12,491 nucleotides of DNA, taken from NCBI GenBank assembly GCA_946613955.1, contig CAMOGC010000028.1, positions 1-12,491 on the forward strand, read 5' to 3'. The notes below the pieces were generated by a model. That model made no database searches and had not been told where the DNA came from. It saw nothing but the letters and a program-made list of their open reading frames with translations. This DNA is from an uncultured Clostridia bacterium. GTDB taxonomy: Bacteria > Bacillota_A > Clostridia > Christensenellales > Aristaeellaceae. Shown one piece after another: positions 6,737-12,491 of the stretch (position 1 is the first letter of the stretch; each line of letters starts with the position of its first letter). The position numbers and the translations under genes are program-made.

Positions 6737-7677
6737 AGTCTGACCGGCACCGCCGTATTCCGCAGGATCTGGAGGAGGACGTCCTCCGGCTGAACGCCCT
6801 TCATCCGGGCTTCCGGGGACAGCACCATCCGATGGGCAAAGACGGGAAGCAGCATATGCTGCACATCCTCGGGCAAAACGAAATCACGGTCGTCCAGCAG
6901 GGCGCAGGCCTGGGCCCCGCGGATCAGGGCGATGGCCGCCCGGGTCGAGGCGCCGAGCTGGAAGGCTTCGTTTTCGCGGGTGGCCGCCGCCAGATGGGCC
7001 ACATAGGACCGGACCTCCGGCGAGCAGTAAATCGTCGCCACCTGTTCCTGCATGGCGAGGATGTCCTGGGCCGTGCAGACCGGGGTAATGGTCTCCATCG
7101 GCCGGACGACGCCGGAATACCGCTCCAGCACATCCATCTCCTGCTCGACGGTCGGATACCCGATGGAAATCCGCAGGAAAAACCGGTCCACCTGCGCCTC
7201 CGGCAGCGGGTAGGTGCCGACGAATTCGCCGGGGTTCTGGGTCGCCAGCACGATGAAGGGCTGGGGCAGCGGATGGGTCACCCCGTCCACGGTGACCTGG
7301 TGTTCCTCCATGACCTCCAGCAGCGCCGACTGGGTTTTGGGGCTGGTGCGGTTGATTTCGTCCGCCAGGATGATCTGGCTCATGACCGCCCCTTCCTTGT
7401 ATTCCATCTCCCCGGTTTTGAAATTCACCAGGGTAAACCCGGTAATGTCCGAGGGCATCAGATCCGGCGTAAACTGAATCCGGCGGAAGGAGCAGTCCAG
7501 GGACCTGGCCAGGGCGCTGGCCAGCGTGGTTTTTCCGACGCCGGGCACGTCCTCGATCAGCACGTGCCCCTTGCACAAAAGCGCGATCAGCGCGTATTCG
7601 ATGGCCTCCTCCTTCCCGACGATGGCCTTCCCGATCGTCTGCTGAAGGGAAAGAATCATGCGGCCCGGATTGAACAT
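6733..7677 (-). CDS. MoxR-family AAA+ ATPase
   Basis: The 314-aa product is a cytoplasmic AAA+ ATPase of the MoxR family, thought to act as a chaperone that remodels or activates envelope-linked partner proteins. Walker A is PGVGKT at 45-50, Walker B is IILADEIN at 102-109 (Asp106, Glu107), sensor 1 is ATQNP at 145-149, and the QVDRF motif common in MoxR proteins is at 162-166. The length is typical. I chose the ATG at 7677-7675 because GGAGG lies 8 nt upstream. An in-frame start at 7755 would lie upstream of the predicted transcription start and has no ribosome binding site. The gene is first in an operon with DUF58 and transglutaminase genes. Its promoter overlaps that of the divergent birA. 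Confidence 0.96.
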   Translation of the reverse strand: MFNPGRMILSLQQTIGKAIVGKEEAIEYALIALLCKGHVLIEDVPGVGKTTLASALARSLDCSFRRIQFTPDLMPSDITGFTLVNFKTGEMEYKEGAVMSQIILADEINRTSPKTQSALLEVMEEHQVTVDGVTHPLPQPFIVLATQNPGEFVGTYPLPEAQVDRFFLRISIGYPTVEQEMDVLERYSGVVRPMETITPVCTAQDILAMQEQVATIYCSPEVRSYVAHLAAATRENEAFQLGASTRAAIALIRGAQACALLDDRDFVLPEDVQHMLLPVFAHRMVLSPEARMKGVQPEDVLLQILRNTAVPVRL

Positions 7678-7726
7678 TCTGCGTTCCTCCAATAATTCCG
7701 GGATTCTGCCCGGCAAATACCCGCAA

Positions 7727-7755
7727 ATTATACCGTGATTTGAACAAATCCGCAA
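7727..7755 (-). promoter_or_regulatory. Sigma-A-type promoter of the moxR operon
   Basis: On the minus strand TTGCGG (7755-7750) and a perfect TATAAT (7732-7727) are 17 nt apart. The predicted start is near 7720, giving a leader of about 43 nt to the moxR ATG. The spacer contains the -35 box of the divergent birA promoter. Confidence 0.75.
7737..7750. promoter_or_regulatory. Perfect 14-bp dyad inside overlapping divergent promoters, candidate operator
   Basis: GATTTG (7737-7742) and CAAATC (7745-7750) are perfect inverted arms around AA. The dyad covers the birA -35 box (7740-7745), fills most of the moxR spacer, and touches the first base of the moxR -35 box. A dimeric regulator bound here would block both promoters. 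No regulator gene is present in the window, so the protein involved is unknown; part of the symmetry could be chance. Confidence 0.45.
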
Positions 7756-7768
7756 GATGGGGTATACT
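7740..7768 (+). promoter_or_regulatory. Sigma-A-type promoter of birA
   Basis: TTGAAC (7740-7745) and TATACT (7763-7768) are separated by 17 nt. Each box has one or two mismatches to consensus. The predicted start is near 7775, which leaves an unusually long leader of about 119 nt before the birA ATG at 7894. The -35 box lies within the spacer of the opposing moxR promoter. Confidence 0.65.
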
Positions 7769-7893
7769 TGGGGCTCCGTTTCTGTCCCCCTGATGGCCGC
7801 GGCTCCGTGCTTCGACCGGGGGCGGCGGCGTATTGATATCGATCTCAGTATGGATCACGGTTTGGATTTCGAAATGGATGAGGAGGAAAACAC

Positions 7894-8637
7894 ATGCAAT
7901 GGCGCATCGACCGCCGGGAGGTCACCGGCTCCACCAATGAGGACGCGGCCCTGGCCGGAGAGCGGGGGGAGGCGGCCGGCTACGTCTGCGCCGCCGACTG
8001 CCAGACCGCGGGGCGCGGCCGGCTGGGCCGGCAGTGGTTTTCCCCGAAAGGCCGCGGCCTGTATGTCAGCGTCCTGGTTCGTCCCCGGATCCCTCCGGAG
8101 GCGGCCGGGCTCCTGTCCTTCTGCGCCGCGGAAGCCATGACGCTGGCCGTCCGGGGCAGCGGCCTTGCGGAGGCGGGCATCAAATGGCCCAATGACGTGG
8201 TCTGCCGGGGGAAAAAAATCTGCGGCATTCTGTCCGCCTGTCGGCAGGAAAAGGGCGCCCTTTCCTTCGCCGTCATCGGCTCCGGGCTGAACCTCTTCCC
8301 CGGCTCCTATCCGGAGGAGCTGGGCGATCGGGCCTCCTGCCTGGCGGAAATGGGCGTCCGGCCGGATCGGGAGCGCCTCCTCTCCGACTATCTGTCCGCC
8401 CTGGACGCCTCCCTTTCGGATCTGGAGCAAAAGGGCCCGGAAAGCCTGATCCGCCGGGTCAGCGCCCTTTGTCTGACCCTGAACCGGCCCGTCCGGGTTT
8501 CCGGCGGCATGGAGCTGACCGGCGTCGCCCGCGCCATCGGCCCCGGAGGGGAGCTGATGGTCGAGACGCCGGACGGCGCCCTTCTTCCCGTCCTGGCCGG
8601 AGACGTCTCCGTCCGGGGCCTGATGGGTTATTGCTGA
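7894..8637 (+). CDS. birA: Biotin--[acetyl-CoA-carboxylase] ligase, short form without DNA-binding domain
   Basis: The 247-aa enzyme activates biotin with ATP to biotinyl-5'-AMP and transfers it to a lysine of biotin carboxyl carrier proteins. The signature GRGRLGRQW is at 40-48. KWPND is at 97-101, and the lysine-containing KKICGIL is at 107-113, aligning with the biotin-contact lysine of E. coli BirA. GSGLNLF (129-135) stands where many homologues have a G-x-N-x-N pattern. A small C-terminal beta domain follows. The protein begins directly at the catalytic domain, so the winged-helix of bifunctional BirA is absent and this enzyme should not itself be a repressor. The ATG follows GAGGAGG at 7 nt. 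Its 3' end overlaps the convergent carboxypeptidase gene by 10 nt. Confidence 0.95.
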   Translation: MQWRIDRREVTGSTNEDAALAGERGEAAGYVCAADCQTAGRGRLGRQWFSPKGRGLYVSVLVRPRIPPEAAGLLSFCAAEAMTLAVRGSGLAEAGIKWPNDVVCRGKKICGILSACRQEKGALSFAVIGSGLNLFPGSYPEELGDRASCLAEMGVRPDRERLLSDYLSALDASLSDLEQKGPESLIRRVSALCLTLNRPVRVSGGMELTGVARAIGPGGELMVETPDGALLPVLAGDVSVRGLMGYC

Positions 8638-9812
8638 GCGTATTTGTCCAGATACTCCTCCAGACACAGGTTTTCGTCCCGCATGACGAGCGCGTGCTCC
8701 GCTCCCACATAGCGGATGTGCCACGCCTCCGGGCTGAAGCCGGTAATGGCTTCCTTCCCCTTCTGATACCGGACGATGAACCCGTATTCCCAGCAGTGGG
8801 CGTGCAGCCATTTGCACTGTTTGGTCGAGGAAAAGCTGCTGGCCCCGGGAACGTTGATGTCGAAGCACAGGCCCGTATGATGCTCGCTGGCTCCCGGCTC
8901 CGCCACGGTCCGCAGGGCCGCCCGCCGGGCCCGGCTGCGGCTCCATCCCTCGTTTTTCTTCATATGGCTGCGGATGCTGTGCTCGAGCATTCCTTCCTGA
9001 TCCTCGTAGCTGCGGAAGGCGGCGCTGATCTGCCATTTGGTCACGCCTTCGGCCTTCGCCGCCTCCAGCATCGTGATCAGCGCCTCCACCGCCGGCCGGA
9101 CGGCCCGGGTATCCGGATATTTGATTTTCACAAGATCGGGATCGCACAGATCCGTCATCCGAACCAGCCCCGCCGGGAGAAACCCTTCTCCCACGGGGTG
9201 TTCTTTATTGACCAGCAGGGGCCATTCCCCGGCCATGACGTCCTGTTCCTCCGGGGGCGGGGGCGTTCCCAGCGCCCCGGCGGAATAAAGCCGGTCCTGG
9301 GTCTGGGGTCCGGCCATCCCGTCGACGCTCAGCCCGTTGCGCTTCTGAAACGCCTGAACGGCCGCCTTTGTTCCCGGGCCGTATTGCCCGTCCGGCTCCC
9401 CGTCATAATAGCCCAGCTCCTTCAGCCGCGCCTGCAGAATGCGAACCTCTTCCCCGGAAGCGCCGCTTTTCAGAAGGATGATCCGCTCCGGCGGGGCGAC
9501 GGTGGGCCCGGGAGCGGGCGTTTCCGCCGCGCCGCCATCGCCCGGGAGATCCTCCGCCTGGTCGTCATCATCCGGGAGATCCTCCGCCTGGCCGCCGGGC
9601 ACGGTTTCCTCCGGATCCTCCCATTCGAGAAGATCCTCCTCCGGGTCGGAGAGCGCCGCCTCGGAAGTCCATCCCTCCGTCAGGAGCCAGTCTTCCTCTT
9701 CCCCGGAGGTTTCCCCGTTTCCCGCCGGCCAGGGAATCGTCCAGAGGGCCAGAAGGGCGATCGCCAGAGGCCTGGCGGCCATTCTCCGCCGCCTGTTTCC
9801 CGCCGCCCTCAT
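8628..9812 (-). CDS. Secreted M15 (VanY-type) D-alanyl-D-alanine carboxypeptidase with peptidoglycan-binding domain
   Basis: The 394-aa product is predicted to be exported and to remove the terminal D-Ala from peptidoglycan stem peptides. An Arg-rich start and hydrophobic core (about 11-30) form a signal sequence or anchor. An acidic Asp/Glu/Pro linker spans 35-110, and a PG_binding_1 domain with its Q-x-x-L-x-x-L-G-Y-Y pattern spans about 115-178. The M15 catalytic domain follows. Zinc ligands are His311 and Asp318 in SEHHTGLCFD, and His365 in EAWHIRYVG; Glu362 is the expected general base. The Pro usual before WH is Ala here. The start codon overlaps the stop of the 80-aa gene in an ATGA arrangement, so ATG 9812 is preferred over Met11. 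Nothing links it to vancomycin resistance: no van regulator or ligase genes are near. Confidence 0.93.
   Translation of the reverse strand: MRAAGNRRRRMAARPLAIALLALWTIPWPAGNGETSGEEEDWLLTEGWTSEAALSDPEEDLLEWEDPEETVPGGQAEDLPDDDDQAEDLPGDGGAAETPAPGPTVAPPERIILLKSGASGEEVRILQARLKELGYYDGEPDGQYGPGTKAAVQAFQKRNGLSVDGMAGPQTQDRLYSAGALGTPPPPEEQDVMAGEWPLLVNKEHPVGEGFLPAGLVRMTDLCDPDLVKIKYPDTRAVRPAVEALITMLEAAKAEGVTKWQISAAFRSYEDQEGMLEHSIRSHMKKNEGWSRSRARRAALRTVAEPGASEHHTGLCFDINVPGASSFSSTKQCKWLHAHCWEYGFIVRYQKGKEAITGFSPEAWHIRYVGAEHALVMRDENLCLEEYLDKYAQQ
9542..9591 (-). repeat. Two-copy 30-bp tandem duplication in the carboxypeptidase linker
   Basis: The 20-bp string at 9542-9561 recurs exactly at 9572-9591, so the period is 30 nt, or ten codons. 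The protein shows QAEDLP twice, followed by acidic residues. The duplication keeps frame and only lengthens the acidic linker. Confidence 0.85.
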
Positions 9813-10051
9813 CCCGCGTCCCTCGCTTCCAGGGCCTTCTGGATCAGGCTGCGCAGAATCGTGTTATCCGTCAGCCGGCCGATGGCCTCCGCCGCCTTCA
9901 GCAAAAGCTCCCGCTCCGGCGCGCCCTGCTCCAGGCCCTCGCGGATTTCCGCCCGCAGGCGCTCCGCCTCCGTCATGTTTTCCTGATAGGTCATCCAGGC
10001 CTTTTCCGGGCTGAAGGGATTCATCTCCGCCTGCTGGTTTTCCCCGGCCAT
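9809..10051 (-). CDS. Unrecognised 80-aa protein coupled to the carboxypeptidase gene
   Basis: I do not recognise this family. The 80-residue product is hydrophilic, without a signal peptide, cysteines or membrane helix. Residues about 14-77 look strongly helical: an A-x-x-x-Y-x-E-x-M-T-E-A-E-R-L-R-A-E-I segment, then heptad-like LLLKAAEAI and ILRSLIQKAL segments. A small helical hairpin or adaptor is plausible. The ATG at 10051 is 8 nt after a perfect AGGAGG (10060-10065), which argues against the in-frame ATG at 10171 and its unlikely-looking 40-residue extension. Its TGA overlaps the carboxypeptidase ATG, a sign of coupled expression. A terminator-like hairpin lies just upstream. Confidence 0.75.
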   Translation of the reverse strand: MAGENQQAEMNPFSPEKAWMTYQENMTEAERLRAEIREGLEQGAPERELLLKAAEAIGRLTDNTILRSLIQKALEARDAG

Positions 10052-10067
10052 CTGCTGTTCCTCCTGT

Positions 10068-10100
10068 AAAAAGAGCCTGTCAACAATCTGTCGGCAGGCT
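10068..10100 (-). terminator. Hairpin plus U5 run abutting the ribosome binding site of the 80-aa gene
   Basis: On the minus strand AGCCTG (10100-10095) pairs with CAGGCT (10079-10074) across 15 nt; an inner ACA/UGU pairing is also possible. The stem is followed by C and then five T (10072-10068), and the AGGAGG at 10065-10060 begins two nucleotides later. It may terminate apt transcripts or act as an attenuator for the two downstream genes. The stem is short, so efficiency is doubtful. No promoter is visible between it and the 80-aa gene. The remainder of 10101-10203 holds nothing I recognise. Confidence 0.4.
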
Positions 10101-10203
10101 TTGTTTGCGTTTTCGTTCTGTGCGGTCGTCTTTCCGCCCGCAGTCCGATCTGAAGGCGCGTCAGGAAACATTCCGCTCAGCGCGTCCTCCTGAAGCGCGG
10201 CCC

Positions 10204-10728
10204 TTATTTCCCGGGATAGACGATCAGGCTCTCGACCGGGTAATCCTTCAGCTTTTCCCGGCCCTTCAGCCCCGCCAGCTCCATGACAAAGAGCATCCCG
10301 ACGACCTTCCCGCCCAGATCCTCGACCAGCTTGGCCGCCGCCTCCGCGGAGCCGCCCGTGGCGATCAGATCGTCGACGATGATGACCCGCTGCCCGGGCT
10401 TGACGGCGTCCTCGTGGATTTCCACCTCCGCCTGGCCGTATTCCAGGTCGTATTTCCGGCTCACGGTCTTCCGGGGCAGCTTTCCTTTTTTGCGCACCGG
10501 GATAAAGCCCTTTCCCATCAGATAGGCCACCGGGACGCCGAAAATAAAGCCCCGGCTTTCCGGCCCGATGACCAGATCAAAATCGATTTCCTTCGCCTTT
10601 TCCACCAGCCCGTCAATGGCCAGCTTCAGCCCGTCGGGATCCTGAATCACGGATGTGATATCGCGGAACATGATTCCGGGTTCCGGAAAATCAGGGATGG
10701 TCAGGACGTATTCTTCCAGCTTTTTCAT
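10204..10728 (-). CDS. apt: Adenine phosphoribosyltransferase
   Basis: The 174-aa cytoplasmic enzyme condenses adenine with PRPP to make AMP in purine salvage. The type I phosphoribosyltransferase PRPP loop, VIIVDDLIATGG, is at 115-126. The N-terminal PDFPEPGIMFRDIT segment (12-25), the ESRGF motif (57-61) and the KKGKLP flexible-loop region (80-85) are all diagnostic of Apt. The length is normal for the family. The ATG at 10728 follows GGAGG (10738-10742) at 9 nt. An in-frame start at 10788 is rejected because it lies upstream of the predicted transcription start. The gene has its own promoter and diverges from abfA. The unrecognised 80-aa gene and the carboxypeptidase gene follow after a 152-nt gap. 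The usual neighbours relA and recJ are not seen here. Confidence 0.97.
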   Translation of the reverse strand: MKKLEEYVLTIPDFPEPGIMFRDITSVIQDPDGLKLAIDGLVEKAKEIDFDLVIGPESRGFIFGVPVAYLMGKGFIPVRKKGKLPRKTVSRKYDLEYGQAEVEIHEDAVKPGQRVIIVDDLIATGGSAEAAAKLVEDLGGKVVGMLFVMELAGLKGREKLKDYPVESLIVYPGK

Positions 10729-10778
10729 CTTTCGGTTCCTCCGTTCGCTTCTTCCGTTTACCGCATCCGGCACCTGGA

Positions 10779-10807
10779 ATTTTATCACTTCCCGCCCGTC
10801 TTCGCAA
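10779..10807 (-). promoter_or_regulatory. Sigma-A-type promoter of apt
   Basis: On the minus strand TTGCGA (10807-10802) and TAAAAT (10784-10779) are separated by 17 nt. The predicted start is near 10772, giving a leader of about 44 nt. It is back-to-back with the abfA promoter, the two -35 boxes being 17 bp apart. Confidence 0.65.
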
Positions 10808-10819
10808 TCTTTTTTCCAT

Positions 10820-10830
10820 TGTCATTGACA
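10820..10830. promoter_or_regulatory. 11-bp dyad over the abfA -35 box, candidate operator
   Basis: TGTCA (10820-10824) and TGACA (10826-10830) are perfect inverted arms around one T and cover the abfA -35 box. This would suit a repressor of sugar-inducible expression. The arms are short and TTGACA contributes part of the symmetry, so chance cannot be excluded. Confidence 0.25.
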
Positions 10831-10854
10831 CCGGAGGGAAAAACATGATACAAC
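10825..10854 (+). promoter_or_regulatory. Sigma-A-type promoter of abfA, extended -10
   Basis: A consensus TTGACA (10825-10830) is followed after 18 nt by TACAAC (10849-10854), preceded by TG at 10846-10847, which gives an extended -10. The predicted start is near 10861, leaving a leader of about 106 nt. A TATAAA at 10918-10923 has no matching -35 and is less likely to be used. Confidence 0.5.
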
Positions 10855-10873
10855 CTCGTCGGAAGTATTCTGA

Positions 10874-12481
<1,608 letters not shown>

Positions 12482-12491
12482 AGCGTATCCC

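Noticed and set aside
7678..7893. Known riboswitch, tRNA or small RNA in the moxR-birA gap
   Set aside because: No conserved riboswitch core, tRNA arm pattern or intrinsic terminator was found; the content is explained by two promoters and a leader.
7757..8140. A plus-strand frame starting in the birA promoter and running into birA
   Set aside because: It begins at or upstream of the predicted transcription start, has no Shine-Dalgarno, and overlaps birA in another frame. It is unlikely to be a leader peptide because it does not stop before birA.
8628..9812. Vancomycin resistance locus
   Set aside because: The enzyme is VanY-like by family only. There is no VanRS, VanHAX or ligase gene, and M15 carboxypeptidases are common housekeeping enzymes in Firmicutes.
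8469..9986. A 505-codon plus-strand open frame opposite the carboxypeptidase gene
   Set aside because: The minus strand encodes an intact PG-binding plus M15 protein with all zinc ligands; the plus-strand product is compositionally biased and begins inside birA.
10055..10083. TTGACA on the minus strand (10083-10078) as a promoter for the 80-aa gene
   Set aside because: At 16-18 nt downstream there is only GAACAG-like sequence, with no -10 box, and the Shine-Dalgarno would fall inside the promoter.

Overview
The window reads as ordinary chromosome from a GC-rich low-GC-type relative, most likely an uncultured Clostridia/Firmicutes lineage. This is inferred from the strong AGGAGG ribosome binding sites, near-consensus sigma-A-type promoters, the B. 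subtilis-like MoxR / DUF58 / transglutaminase gene trio, a YesL-like (DUF624) membrane protein, a methyltransferase whose N-terminus looks like those of Firmicutes, and a cytoplasmic GH51 arabinofuranosidase typical of plant-fibre users. No phage, transposon, CRISPR, tRNA or rRNA sequence was seen. Coding is dense, and gene overlaps of the ATGA kind are common.

Layout. (1) Positions 1-3254, minus strand: an alpha-D-phosphohexomutase gene (1305-3026) with its own strong promoter (-35 at 3119-3124, -10 at 3096-3101), then a six-helix DUF624/YesL-like membrane protein (131-1156, GTG start), then the first 37 codons of a SAM-dependent methyltransferase (112-1, running off the left edge). (2) Positions 3255-7677, minus strand: a tightly overlapped operon of MoxR AAA+ ATPase (6733-7677), DUF58 protein (5537-6736) and a large membrane transglutaminase with a Pro/Glu-rich linker and a C-terminal DUF4129-like domain (3255-5552). 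The transglutaminase has no ATG, GTG or TTG where its start must lie; an ACG behind a good Shine-Dalgarno is the best candidate. (3) Positions 7678-7893: a divergent regulatory region in which the moxR and birA promoters overlap and share a 14-bp perfect dyad. (4) birA (7894-8637, plus strand), a biotin ligase without the DNA-binding domain, which ends tail-to-tail, with a 10-bp overlap, against (5) a secreted VanY-type (M15) D,D-carboxypeptidase with a peptidoglycan-binding domain (8628-9812, minus). That gene is translationally coupled to an unrecognised 80-aa protein (9809-10051), which lies downstream of apt (10204-10728, minus). (6) abfA (10967-12481, plus), a GH51 alpha-L-arabinofuranosidase, divergent from apt.

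How the genes fit together. The MoxR/DUF58/transglutaminase set probably forms an envelope-associated chaperone/protease-like system of unknown substrate. The phosphohexomutase supplies sugar phosphates for glycan or envelope precursors, and the carboxypeptidase trims peptidoglycan. Apt, BirA and AbfA are housekeeping or carbon-scavenging functions. I do not see a clearly new multi-gene system. The most unusual points are the missing canonical start of the transglutaminase, the dyad within the overlapping moxR/birA promoters, and the hairpin/U-run placed directly against the ribosome binding site of the unrecognised 80-aa gene.
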